Shown: positions 44,089 to 56,755, counted from the stretch's first letter. The stretch: 64,000 nt of DNA from Gnetum montanum (GCA_015680685.1 MNCI01012642.1:861298-925297); one strand, 5' to 3'. Translations and numbers: made by a program. Notes: generated by a model from the letters alone, not told the origin.

Positions 44089-47000
44089 TCGTTTTCTGCT
44101 ACTGCTGCTTCCCTTGCAGGGGTCAGCATGACCCTTGCGGGTGGCACTGTGACCAAAACAATTGTGTAGTCTCTAACCGCAACCCAAACAAATACAGGCA
44201 AGAGCTCACCAAAAACATAGAGACTGTGTTGAATCATCTGGTGAATGCATCATGGCAACCTGCAGCATTCAACATCTCTATTGTTGGGCAGGGAAATAAC
44301 ACAATTTATGGTCTATTCCAGTGCAGAGGAGACCAGACAGCTGATCAATGCCTCAGCTGCGCTCGCAACGCTAACAACACTATTCAGAAGTGTAGCCAAA
44401 CCAAGGGTCCAACCATGGGGGCCGCAGTTTGGCAAAGTACCTGCTTTATGCAATTTGAGACAGAGGATTTCACGGGCAGGCTTAATCAAGCATCGTTGAT
44501 AGAACATAATGATACAGACACAGTACTTCCAGATAGTTTTGACAAAGCCAAGAAGAATCTGCTCAAAAATTTGAATATAGAGGCAGCTTCATCTGTAAGC
44601 ACCCGGTATGCTGCAAATTCTTCCTCATCAGATGGAAGCCTTCACATTTACGGGCTTGTTCAGTGTTGGAGAGATATTTCCACGGAGGACTGTAGGAGTT
44701 GCTTGGACACAAATCTTAATTTGCTTTTGGGGTTATCCAATGGAAGCAGAGCAGCCATACGTGTTACCAGAAGTTGCTTTACTGAATATGACACCCGCCC
44801 ATTTTTTCAAGCAACTGCGTCTTCTCCTGCTCCTGCCCCTTTCTCGCATGCCGCACCTGCCCCTGCCTCTGCCTCTGGTCGTGACTCTCCAGAAGCTTCA
44901 GGTGAGAGAACTTTGACAAGCATATCTTATACCTGCTATTTCATATTCTAACTTTGAAACCCATTGTTAGTTCTTGTTGAAGTGAAGTTCTGCGATAGAG
45001 TAATTCATGATGGGGACTCCACATCATGTTTTTGTGGTCAAAATGATTAAAATTCCATTGGGGATTTAAAACCATTCATTAATTTTGTGTTTGGGCCATC
45101 GACCCATCCTTTCTTCTTACCTTTTGTTTAATACTTCCAATGTGTAATTATATATGAGATGTTTTTGTTCATGTACAATGTACAAGTTCGGTTCTTGATT
45201 CGGTAATAAGGAAGTTGAATATCATCAAAGATTCATTGCTTGTTGTTTCTTTTTTATTTTATATGCATTTTGAATTTTTCTTACACGCTTAGTCTGAAAA
45301 TTAAAATGCATTTTTTAAGTAAAAAAGAGGCATTCAATGTCCTTTCTAGACCACTTTTTCAAATTCTTTGTCCATGCGTTCTGCAATTACTAAGCCTTTA
45401 GAAACCATTTCTACTAGAGAATGCTTCATTCGTTCCTTTGATTCTGCAATCACTTTTTCAAATTCTATAGTATCCTTTTTATAAGGCAGTGTTGTAGCAA
45501 GAGGCTTGTAAGCTGATGGAAGGGATTTGAGAAAAATTGAAGCTTGATTCTCCTCCGCACTAATCTGTACATCGATGCACATCAAAGCTAGATAACTGGA
45601 AGATCAAAATATGAATTAAGCTGATCTCTATAGAATGTCCCTTCCTTCATCTTGAAGTCATACATCTCCAATTTTAAATGCAATTTATTTGTCAATGAAC
45701 AGGCTCTTCAGTTTTGTCTACAATGCTGCTGTTGAAATCTGTTTTACCAGATTGAACAAAACCTGATATGCAAGGCTAAACCTAATGGTAATTTGAACTC
45801 TGAGATCAGTGACTTCCCAATCTTCATCAAACATGAACATTCCTGAAGGCTTCTTTGTCTTCCCTGTTTGTGCTTTTTGTAGTCCTTGCATGAATAAGTC
45901 TTTTCACTTTAATCTTTCATAACCCAAAATTTTTTTTCCATTAAACTTTTCTACTAGAGACTTTGCATTTGAAAATTTTCATACCATTTTAATAATGCCT
46001 TTCAAAGCTGCCTCCTCTGATACTAATTATAGTTGAAATTCAGAAAATAATTTTCAAAATTTCAAGTACACATGTAACATAATGCACTTGTACAAGCTAC
46101 TTGTATTATTAGTTTCTCACTTACAGTTGCCGGGGATTCACTAATAATTATAATATAGTAAAATATTTTTAAATGTTAGTTATGTTAAGGCTAACATAAT
46201 GTAAAAAGAAGAATATGTAATTGTAAATATTTGACGTGCAGATGGATCCAAGGATAGCAATAACGTACCAGTAATCTTAGGAGCTATTGGAGGCTCTGTT
46301 TTGCTGGTTATTTTGATTGGGTTCCTTTTTTGGATGAGAAAGAAAATGAAATTTAGCAAAAAAGTGAAAATAGGTAAGAACTTTGAAATGGGAACCTCAG
46401 ATGCAGAGGAAGATGATGGCCATGCAAATGATGAAGATAAAATAAACTTTACCCCTGCATTGTTCATGACCGCCACCAACTATTTCCATGAGGATCTCAA
46501 GCTTGGCCAAGGAGCTTTTGGTGCAGTATATAAGGTTTTCTATTTAATGTTTTATCATGATATTTAAAATGATTTACACCTAGAAAATTCCTTTAGTTTC
46601 TAACATTACCGTTGTTTCAAGGGGACTCTTCCAAATGGAAGAGATATAGCAGTGAAGAAGCTTTTATTGAGATCCTCACAAGGAAACAAAGAATTCCGGA
46701 ACGAAATCAAGCTTCTGGTCCAGATTCAGCATAGAAGTCTTGTGACCCTTTTGGGTTGTTGTGTGGACGGCCCTCAAAGGTCCCTTGTTTATGAATATCT
46801 CTCCAATCGAAGCCTTGTTTATGAATATCTCTCCAATCGAAGCCTTGATAAAATTATTTTTGGTAAGGTCCATTTTCATTTCATGAAATTTTTATGGCAT
46901 GTTGTTAGTATCAACTCATTTATGTGATGTTTTTGATGCTTTGTGTGATAGATTCAACCAAGAAAATTTATCTCAATTGGCCACAGCGTTTCCACATAAT

Positions 47001-47778
47001 CGTTGGTGTTGCTAAAGGTCTTCTATATTTGCATGAAGATTCTAAGGTTAAAGTCATTCACAGGGATATCAAGGCAGCAAATATTTTATTGGACAACAAA
47101 TTTAACCCCAAAATTGCAGATTTTGGTTTAGCAAAGCTATTTCCTGAAGATGTAACAAAAATTCAAACCAGAGTTGCTGGAACCTAGTAAGAGTTTGATA
47201 CTACAATGAAAAACTATGTAAATTTCAAGTTACTGATTCATTTTTCTAAATTGACATCAATTTCTAAATTTCTTTTTGTCAGTGGATACCTGGCTCCTGA
47301 GTATGCAATGAAAGGTCAATTATCAACCAAAGCAGATGTGTATAGCTTTGGTATTGTTATCTTGGAAGTCATCAGTGGAAGAAAGAATGGAGACTTGGAC
47401 ATATCAAGTGGACACAACATCTTAACTAAGGTAATATCAGTTTTTATGCATCAGTCCATCTGCAAAAAGCTTCATTAATTGCTTTCTTCGTAATTCAGGT
47501 ATGGAATTTATTTCAACAAGGAAATGTGGAGGACATTGTTGATGAAAGTATAACATCAAACAGTTCAGATGAACACGTAATGAGGTGCATTCATGTGGGA
47601 CTTTTATGCACAGGCAGATTCATTATTAAGACCACCTATGTCCACAGTCTTATCAATGCTTACAAATATCTCCATTGACTTACCAAGTCCAGAAGTACCT
47701 GCATTTTTGAGTTTTAACGGTGACAGGGAGTCCACGTCTGATGATGGGAATCAAACGAGTCTGGCATTTCCTAGATAA
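44037..47778 (+). CDS. Cysteine-rich receptor-like protein kinase (DUF26), frameshifted in last exon
   Basis: Plasma-membrane Ser/Thr receptor kinase. Exons by splice sites and reading phase: 44037-44901, 46242-46534, 46622-46862, 46952-47186, 47283-47430, 47499-47778. Exon 1: signal peptide (about residues 1-30), two DUF26/Gnk2 domains, each with C-x8-C-x2-C ([26 protein letters not shown]), then an Ala/Pro-rich linker. Exon 2: TM segment ([20 protein letters not shown]), juxtamembrane region, Gly loop [10 protein letters not shown]. Exons 3-5: IAVKKL lysine, FRNEI glutamate, [33 protein letters not shown]. Two oddities: a 30-bp in-frame duplication at 46784-46843, and a 2-nt deletion near 47607-47613 that moves exon 6 to a stop at 47676-47678, losing kinase subdomain XI. 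The original frame would end at 47776-47778. Either a recent pseudogene, a truncated allele or a sequencing indel. Confidence 0.88.
44902..46241 (+). other. Intron 1 of the receptor kinase gene
   Basis: Donor cttcag|gtgagag, acceptor gacgtgcag|atgg. 1340 bp, separating the extracellular part from the TM/kinase part as is usual for this family. It holds an antisense copia gag fragment (45346-45900). Confidence 0.8.
45346..45900 (-). pseudogene. Copia gag fragment, antisense in intron 1 of the kinase
   Basis: Minus-strand translation shows the Ty1/copia gag (UBN2-type) pattern: [69 protein letters not shown], then a 79-codon frame (45585 to 45346) with [20 protein letters not shown] and [14 protein letters not shown]. 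No LTR, RT or integrase nearby, so it is an isolated fragment. One frame change near 45590. Confidence 0.8.
46784..46843 (+). repeat. 30-bp tandem duplication in the kinase domain
   Basis: Two identical 30-base units in exon 3. They give [10 protein letters not shown] twice before SLDKIIF, adding ten residues at the hinge between the two kinase lobes. Confidence 0.97.
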
Positions 47779-49290
47779 TATACTCTGTTAACAGCTATGC
47801 TCTACCAAAAATAATGTCTTGTTGCTACATTCCTAAATCCTAATTACGAGGTATTTTTAATTTTTTTCTTACATATCCCTTTTTTTAAATATAGATATAA
47901 ATCATTAGGACATTTTGTAAAAACAAATAAATTGAAAATGAATTCCAATGCCGTTCATGATTGTACTTGTTTCTTTGCCCAGAATAAATATCACGTTACT
48001 GTTACAGTAACAAATGTTATTGTTTCCTTTTTAGTGGAATGACATTTTGCTTACCATATTTTAGAAATGATTTAGCAACTTTTAGAACCTTGAAAGTTTC
48101 TAATATCATTTTCTTCTTCAGAGTCCTCATTAATTTTATGCAGAATATTACAAGTAACTTTTGATATATGCCTAAATAAGAAAGCTTGTAACGGACCGCT
48201 CCTCTGAAGCTATTCTACACAACAAAATAATGACGATTATTGTTATAAAATTAGGCTGACAGCTTTCATGTCGTTACAGACAGAATGATTGAAGCTTTTT
48301 GCAAAAGCAACAGCTTTGGCTTGTGGTGAGAAAGCATGCCAAATGCAACTGGTTACAACCATTTTACACTCTGGAATAATAGCTTTATACATGGATCAAA
48401 AGGTTTGTCAATATTTTAATTTCCATGTATTAAAGAAAATAAAATGCCTTCAAACTGACATAGGTTGAATGACAAAGGTTTATCTTCTTTGTTTACTGAA
48501 GTGACTTGATTATGTTGATAAGCAGGATTATTACGCTGGAGTTTGCTCCTTTTTTTTCAGTCATAACCAAACTACAGGCGAATAAATCAATTAATTAAGA
48601 TAAACATTTTGATCGGTGTTATTTAGCAGATGATTTTAATTTCTTTTGTTAAAGTTTTTTATTATCATACATTATAGCAACGATACTAAGTGCACTATCT
48701 AGGACCCTAAATATAAAGTGATTCTCATCATCACATGATGTAATTAAAATAGCAAGAGCACGTGTACCGTGCTATAGTCTTCCTCCCAACACATTGTAAA
48801 TGGAGGACAACCGTAGAGGGTCCTGAACATGGAAGGGTGCACTTTCTAATTTTAGTTGATTTTTAACCTGCCTAATCTGCCCGTTTTATGATTCACGGAA
48901 GTTTTTATGACCTCGGCTATAATAAACTTCCAGTAGTATGCAATCTAAGCTCATTTTATTACAACTTGCCTCTTGGGAGGTGCAGCTACAAGCAATGTAA
49001 CTATGAATAACAAGTCTAATTTTTAAGAATAAAATTTTCACCGCATGAACACCTTTGTCATTCCTGATCCCGTTGTTTGCCTATAGGCACATCGTCTAAG
49101 GCCAATGAAAGAGGAACATGATAAATGTTTAATCATTGTCTCTAGAAGAAAAAACAAGTTAGGCACTATCACTTGCCTATGAGATGGTCCATTTCTAAAG
49201 AAGTGAATGCAAAAACAAAGTTTAAAGTGCAAGAGTTAAGATGGATTTTCAATTTAAAAAATATCAATTTAGGGGTATTGGAACCTGAAA
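47779..49290. other. Intergenic DNA after the kinase gene
   Basis: AT-rich, with no coding or RNA gene recognised. The first few hundred bases probably include the kinase 3' UTR. A GC-richer stretch near 48740-48960 has no identified content. Confidence 0.45.
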
Positions 49291-49348
49291 CAATTGAAAC
49301 ATAGATACACCCTAATATATAACTTCATATAACTTGGCATTCTCCACT

Positions 49349-49424
49349 GGAATCAAACCCATGACATGAAGCAAACCCATGACCTAGAGCTTCCAAATCA
49401 ATTATCTTACCAAGAGGCTAATGC
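49349..49424 (-). repeat. tRNA-derived SINE-like remnant (candidate)
   Basis: Minus strand gcattagcctcttggtaag (A box, 49424-49406) followed by gggtttgattcc (B box, 49360-49349). Best preserved of the four minus-strand candidates. Confidence 0.45.
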
Positions 49425-49486
49425 TTCATTGTTAAAAAATATTAATTTTACAAGACTTGTGTTTGTTTGATTTGGCAATGAAGTAT

Positions 49487-49556
49487 TAGCTTAATGGTAT
49501 GACAACCTAAATTATGATAGACACATGTTATTGTACATTTGATCCCTCTTCATTAT
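49487..49556 (+). repeat. tRNA-derived SINE-like remnant (candidate)
   Basis: Plus strand attagcttaatggtatgac (A box) and acatttgatccctc (B box, decayed) with suitable spacing, directly before the solo LTR. Confidence 0.35.
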
Positions 49557-49566
49557 AATAGGTGGT

Positions 49567-50407
49567 TGATGGGACGTGATATCGCTTACGCGATATCGCA
49601 ATTGTCGCAATATCGCATCTGTCGTGATATCGTATACACGATATCGTGTCTTCCCCTACGATATCGCGTATGCGATATCACGGTGCGCCATCATATCTAT
49701 AAATAAGAGGCGGCTCTCCTTTGTTTTATCATCCTAGGCTAGACAGTAGGGAAACTCTGGCAAATTGATCACTCTAGAGATAAAATATTTTCCATGTACC
49801 CGCAGTAGGAGTCCCAAAGTGAACAGATCTTTATTCGAGCAAACATTGTACCTGAATATAAGTTTGTGTACAGCAATAAAGACAAGCTTCGTGGATAAAC
49901 CTTGCAGTGCATGGAATAGGCTAATTAGGATTTTATTACTGTTATTTATTATCTATTATTTACTGTTTTCCTTTTGAACCCTTCTCTCCTAGTTAGGTGC
50001 CTCAGTATGACCACTTCGAGCACGTGTTACTCATGGTGATCCCAGCAATGATTAACGTTTGGTAACCACGGTTGCATCAGTTTAGGGTGTGTATGGTAAG
50101 TGGGAACAGATACTGACGCTAGGTTAATTTAGACTTAGTTTATTAGTTAGAGTTAGTAATTAGTCTCTCTACCCTTCACCTTGTTAGCATAGGAGACAAA
50201 AACATAAAAAAGACATAAAAATCATATACCTCAGACTTACTTAACCATACACCGTGACAACTACAAGTAAATTTGGGAGGACAATGAATGATTAACCCTA
50301 AATGTTCCATGGGGCGTGTAGGCACTTAGTCTGCAGAGTTTCGCTGGATCACGCGTGCTATGCTCGTATTCATATGGTTGAGTGTAGGGGTATCTTGCCA
50401 CTCATCA
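49567..50407 (+). repeat. Solo LTR of the G family with 5-bp target duplication
   Basis: 841 bp from tgatgggacg to cactcatca, flanked by gtggt on both sides (49562-49566 and 50408-50412). U3 is packed with gatatcgc/cgatatcgtg words (49576-49682), TATA box tataaata at 49698-49705. The end (catatggttgagtgtagggg...cactcatca) matches the LTR ends of A, D and G1. No internal sequence, so the element was lost by recombination between its LTRs. Confidence 0.92.
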
Positions 50408-50412
50408 GTGGT

Positions 50413-52460
50413 TTTTGCTTTCTATAAAATGGGAAGCTATGTGATTCTCTCATGTAAGGAATTCATCATAAAGAAAATAAGATCCCTATTAAAATGAAGG
50501 TTTTTTTTTAAAAAAATTGAAATTGTCTAAAGATTTATTCCAATTGGTATTACTCTTATATTTTAAGGTACCATTGTCAATCACAAAATCCCCATGGAGC
50601 CATGAATATCCTTTCCTTTACTAAGATTAAATAAGTCTTATTCAATAAGTGTTAAAAATATAAGTTAGTATTAAATATAAATATCCTCGTACACCAAATA
50701 ATGATAATGATTACTAAACAAATTCAAGAGTATTGTTCGTGGTTTAAAAGTACCTCTATTGAAACTAGGAGGATTGAATTTTAGGTGGCTAGGGTAACCA
50801 CTTGTGTTTAATCGACCATATATGGTTAAGTAGCCACCATGCCTAAGACATAGATACTATGGATGATGAGACATTTGAATACAAAACATCTGAACATTAG
50901 AATCTTTAAATAGGAATAGTTTGAACCTTTTTTCATTACTAAACATGAAACATTTGAACAATTCTTCTTGTTAAAAGTATATGCCCTTGTGACATGATTG
51001 AATCAAACCTTATGAAATTGATAATGCAAATATTACTATCTTCTAGAAAAATGAAATGCTGGAACAAACATTTAATCATGTCAAAGCACTTAGATGCAGA
51101 TACATAGCATAACGCTAGTAGCTTATGTTGTCAAGCAATGCATACACCAAAATGCCATGAATCGATGTTTAGTAAAAATTACAGGAAATAAACTAAACTA
51201 AAAAGTTGACTAAAGTAAGAGCAAACATGAAGGATCTAGCTTGCATTGCAGTTTTATTTTATACAATAAATGGATCAAAATGCATGTTTTTCTTTTTATC
51301 ATTCTTAAAAGAAACATCAAAATTAGAGATCTCCTTAATACCTTTGTTTGCATCAACACTAACTAAATTACCACTTTCTTCATTTTCATTTCTTAATCAT
51401 TAGAATATGAACCTCAAACTCTATATTTTTTTCAGATGTTCGACAAAAACATAGAAAATGTTTTCTTTAGGTGACAATTTTTTTATGCCACATAAAATCT
51501 AGGAAATATGAATTAAGTATCTCTTTATTGGTATCAGGAAGTGGCCTTTTCACTTGTATCCAAGTAGATTCAATAGAAATTGGATACACCTATGTATCAA
51601 GATATTTAAAATAAAGGTAATGATTCACTTAAGCATGCTAATATTGCAACTGATTAAGTAATTCCATGTTATTCCTTCCACATGTTGCGATAGATGCTTG
51701 TGCCTTGCTTAATTCACTTATAAATGCAATTCATGAGCATTTCTTTTTCTTGTCTACAATAACTATTAAAAAAACATTACCAAAATCTCTCTTAATGCCA
51801 CCAAAGATCTATTACTACTTTAGTTTAGTTTATTAATAGTATTTTCTTTTACTAAAAAAAGATTCCTCAATCTTAAGAAATTTTCCTTTCCCACCAGTTT
51901 GTTCTCTATTTGAAATCAATGCATTTGTACAAATATTTTTTACAACAAGTATACCGATCAACAACAAAGCGCTTTGAAATGTTATTATAAAATGCAATAT
52001 AATTATTTAGTAATTTCTAATACCAATAAAATGTGAGCCAACAAATTTTTTTCAATTTAAGATGGTAATGTGAGAACCATGTTGCATTTCGAATACTTTT
52101 TGCTCTTCTACATTACCTACAATAAAAACTCATTCTATACCCTAAAATAATGTTGTTTTTGCATTTCTTTATTGCAAGAATCACACTTTTTTGTTACAAG
52201 TAGTAAACCAACACATTAAGGCTAATGAAATCATCCCTACAAATTTGATGTTATGATGAAACATCCTTATTAGTCAAAGAATATGTAATTGTGTTCTTAA
52301 AATATGTAGTCTATTTATGCATCTTGTTGTTAGTAGGAAGAGGCTCCTAAAAAAAACATTAAGCAAAGTAGAAGCCTACAAAGGAGTAGGGTGAAAAAGA
52401 ATATTACATTTTTATTTTGAAGATGACTTTCATTTTAGATGGCTCTTCAATGACAGTAAG
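50413..52460. other. AT-rich intergenic DNA
   Basis: About 2 kb without recognisable coding, RNA genes or repeat ends. The open frame at 51206-51403 is low in complexity. Confidence 0.45.
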
Positions 52461-53371
52461 TGATGAGCAGCGAGATACCCCTACACCCAACAATACAAAT
52501 CATGAAGTGTTCATGTGCGATTTGGTTGAACTTTGTAAATCTACATTTTTCGGTGCACTAGTTCTCTAGGAAGTGAACTTTATGTTGAGGACGTTCATTA
52601 TCTTCCTAACTACACTTGTGAAGCTCAAAGTTATGGTTTAAATGTAATTGAGGCACATGATTTTTTATCATTTTATATTTTATGGTTTTGGTGCTTAAAA
52701 TAAATAGGATAGAGAATGAAGTAATTTAATATCTACTTTAATCTAATGGGGTAACTATTATTCAACTAGTCTTAACATAAGTATCTAGTCCCACTTACCG
52801 TACACATCCTGAACACATGTATCATTGTTGGGTTACCAAGTGTTAAGCATTGCTAGGATTACTAAATGTCATATGCATGCTCAAAGCAATCATACTTATG
52901 TATTTACTTAATTACTATTTAGCTTATCTTGCTTAATTACTTAATTACCTAAATTACTAAAGAGCATTGAAAAAATAATTGAAAACATTAAATGCATGAA
53001 TGAAACATTTAAGCTATCCAGAATGTTGCAATGTTTGACTAGAAAGCTTATCTTTATTACCATACATTGTGATGTTTAGGTACAATAGTGCTTGAATAAA
53101 GATTCATACACTCAATGACTCCTACTATGGGCACTTAGGAAAATATTCTAACTCTCAAATGTAAAAACTGTAAGAGCTTTGCTGCAACTATGACAAGATG
53201 ATGCCTAAACAAGGGTGGGTTGGCACGTATTTATAAGCAAGAAAAAACCCTGCATTGATGGGGTCACATCAACACATCAAACGATGTGTCGACGATGCCT
53301 AATTAACATAGCCCAATTGATGGGGCCTAGTTGATGAGGCCTCATTGGTGCAGCCAATCCGTGACTCATCA
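52461..53371 (-). repeat. 3' LTR of G2
   Basis: 911 bp; plus strand tgatgagcagcgagatacccc to gactcatca. TATA (plus tatttata) at 53228-53235. U3 words such as gttgatgaggcctagttg (plus orientation) at 53275-53355, strongly decayed. Confidence 0.85.
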
Positions 53372-53596
53372 TATCGCCACAACTAAATGAAAACTTGTCC
53401 TTAAGTTATTTACAAAATTGGGAAGGTATGGGATTATTGACTAGCACATGACAGAACAAAACTAATCATGACAAAACTAAGTGCTTAGGTGTATGAATCA
53501 AAGAAATTACAAATTGTGGTGTTCACAACAAGAAATTGAACATCCAACAAAAATCAAACAACACATCTTTTGGTGGCTTGAAGACAATTGAAAAGA

Positions 53597-56450
53597 TCAC
53601 ATGGTCCTAGGTGGTGGAGGCTCCTAAGGCTTTGATGGACCTTCTCTAGCTTTAGACACATGCAATGATTAAGGTTGTTGTGGCTATCTAGCTGTTGTTG
53701 TGGCAAACAATGGAAAGCATCTAGCAATGTTTTCATTTTCTCCTCCTTACTCTTGGAATCATGCATGGTCCACAAAACTTTGCCAATGTGGACCGAAATG
53801 GGCACATCCCAAGGATAGGAAATTTCTAGGAACAATTCCTTAGCATTGATGAACTAGACAGCACATTATTTGTGCTCGATGTCAAATGCCATGATCACAT
53901 TTTGCAACTCCTAGTAATCATTCATTCTCTTGGCTAGGTTCTTGGCATTTGATTATTGATTGGTGAATCATGCCTTAAGAAATTCGAGTTTAACATTTTT
54001 TGCCTCAAGTTTTTTCTTAGTATCCTTATGGTGCTTGAACTTGGCCTTGTATAGCAAGTACAAGCTAGCCACTTGCTTTTCAAGTTTAGACCAGGTTGTC
54101 TAGCAGTCAGCATTGCCAGATTTGCGTATTGAAGATTGGCCAATTCCATATATTTTGTTATTTCATCGATTCACAACTCCTTCAAGTGGATCTCTACTTT
54201 GTTGTAGGTGTCTATCCCATCAATGATGGGTTGCCACACCTCTCTTCCTTGTTAGAGTTACTAGAGGGCTTCATTTACATTTTCCTTAGCTATTTGAATA
54301 TGTTTCTCATTCACCTCCTTCTGCAGGCCAACCTAGTCTCTATAGTGATTCTTGAATCTTTCAAAGTTGAGAGCCTCATTTTTCTAGGTGGAAATTTCAA
54401 TGGTAGATTTCTGGCATAAGGCACAAACTTCCTCTATAGACAGATTGCGATTCTCCATTGCCAATTTCCTCAATTTTGTGTTTGCTCTAGCTAGCTACTC
54501 TTGTTGTTGATGAATGAATTCTTGCATCTGTTGCTTTTGTGCATCAACAGTTCACAAGTGATGGTTTTTTGTAGTTAATATTTCATTTTCTTGGCATGTC
54601 TAAACCAAGTCCTTTTGAACTGAGTAAGTCTTTGCTTTGACTATGGACTGGTTAAATATGACCATCACTATTCCCTCATCAACTTGTTTTAATCATTCTT
54701 GAAGTTGTTGAAAAGCTTCATATCTTGTTATTGTAGGGTTTAGGAGTGCAAGATCAACAAAACAAGCATGCAATTCAACAACCTCTATCATCAAGAATTG
54801 GATTTGTGCTTTAGCCATTTCAAGTTTCCCTTCTAGGATGATGCATTTGCCCTTTGCTTTGAGCAGCTTTGACCATATTGCAATAATGTTATCCGGAAAA
54901 TCAAAGATGTTCGAATTCAGTTGTCCGGTCCCCACTGATCGGTCCAGCAATTCTTCATGTTAGGCTGCACTCAATCTTTCACTGAAAATTCCTGTAGATT
55001 TCTATACATCTTTAAGTGTAAATATATCTAGTACAAATGTTGTAGGGGCATAAAGTGCTTTGGAAATTCTGTTAGCAACCACTTCTGTAGTTGTCTCTTG
55101 CCCCTGGTGTTGCATCACCAGTATAGTTGCTCCCTCATCCTCTTTCAAATGCATTGAAAAGGAGGCAACATTCCCAGAGATCTTTGGGAATAAATGATGT
55201 TGAGAGAGAGATACCATCACCTCTTGGGTACTGGGATTGAATCTTGTAGGCAACTACATTTGTTGGGCTAAAAATATTGGTTCACCTCTCTCCATCTCAC
55301 TAATTAATCGAGCCACTTCATTAAGGTGACTCATCGTAGGTTGATACACAAATGGATCCCCACCATTTTTTCTTGCTCACTACTCTTGCTATTACAAGCA
55401 TTGCTCTCAGATTTTACATAGGCACTTTATGGCAACGCGGGCTTCTGGTGTTGTTTCTTAAGTAGGTGGTGGAGGTGGTGGTTGCTGCTATTCTTTTTTA
55501 GAAATGGTAGGCATCTTATCATTCATCATTTCAAACCAAGAGGCTATGGAAGTATGCTTGATTGTGTCATTGGCATAGTAGACTATCCTTGCCATTTTGT
55601 AAGGTTTTATGATAAGGCATGGAAAAGATAGGGTTTTCCTTCCATGTTCATTCTCTTTGAAATGATTTTCTATCTCTAGATAGATTAATTATTGAAGGTT
55701 TGTTGAAAATTTCCTACTTAGAGTGGCAAATGCTTAGGCGAAGAAGGCTATCACTTTACTGGGCCTCACTATCAGATTGAGGTGAGGCTGCTATCTTGAA
55801 GTATAGGTGTTTTGACAGTGTGAGTGCATCAAAGTCCTTGCGGTCAACCCCATAACACTACTAGGTCCACTCCTTTTTGGCCTCTGGATCAGCTTGCATA
55901 GATAATTCTACCACTTATGTCCTAGAATCAGGTAACTCAAGAGCTTGCGCGATGGCCCTAGTTAAGTAGAACACCTGAATGTCCTTGATCTTCACAGTGG
56001 AACCTACCCTTTTGTTATTATAAAAAGGTATGTCTCTCCCATGTACCACTTTCCATTCGAAATGATGATTGGCCACATGAAAAAGGTTTGCAATTTTATC
56101 TTTACCTCTGCTCTAGCATGCTTTAAGAATGGCCTGAAGTTTGGTTCATAGAGAACTAAGTGTTGGACAACATGGGACTTGATTATGTCGATTCAGGCTT
56201 GTGTTAGTGTGACTTCAAGTCCTGATACAGGCCTTGGTACCTCTCCTTACCATGATTGTTTTGTTATAGCCTCTTCTTTGGGAATTTGTCAAATCAGTTC
56301 CACTTTGAGCTCCTCTTGAAGAAGTCCCATTGCATGGGTTTCTTCTACTTGTTCTTGGGATTGTTCTTGTTGGCCCCTCCTAGTTCTAGGTCATTTCTTC
56401 CTTTGTTGAGATGGTCCTTCCTCCTATGGTTGTTTTGGTATTAATTCCAT
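53597..56450 (-). pseudogene. Cargo gene of G2
   Basis: ATG at 56448-56450 directly after acceptor gagattatag; TGA at 53597-53599, at the place matching the stop in A. About 950 codons. Conserved parts: MWPIIISNGKWYMG and VKIKDIQVFYL near 56070-55970, the block LVMQHQGQETTTEVVANRI (55130-55060), LLDRSVGTGQ-like start of the coiled coil (54950), long helical region to 53900, and SKEEKMKTLLDAFHCLP near the end (SKEEKMRALLEAFRLPP in A). Stops and frameshifts throughout. Conservation of the same segments in three copies indicates past selection on this protein. Confidence 0.75.
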
Positions 56451-56755
56451 CTATAATCTCAACATGACCATGAGTTAGCAATTATTATGTAATGTGATAT
56501 AACTTGTGATACCTTATCTTATTAGGAAAGCTACACCTGGCTAAGTTGCAATTATGGCTAATTTGATTGATTTTAAATATTAGTTTATTTGTGTTTTGAT
56601 GTTAATAAATGATTAGAGTCATCGTAGAGGTTGTTGAAAGGGTTAGACTCTCAAAAATTGATGGTTTAATATCATTGTTTTTATTAACCCTCTGGGGGAC
56701 AAAAAATTTTTATTGAAAAACTTAAGGTTTGTGGCCCCCATGGTAAAGAGCTTAC
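56451..56755 (-). other. 5' UTR intron of the cargo gene (G2)
   Basis: On the minus strand the donor is ccaaag|gtaagctctttaccat and the acceptor gagattatag| precedes the ATG. 305 bp, homologous to the introns of A and G1. Confidence 0.7.

Noticed and set aside
49567-49690. Palindromic gatatcgc words as a CRISPR array
   Set aside because: Spacing is irregular, there are no unique spacers, and the words lie in an LTR promoter of a plant element.
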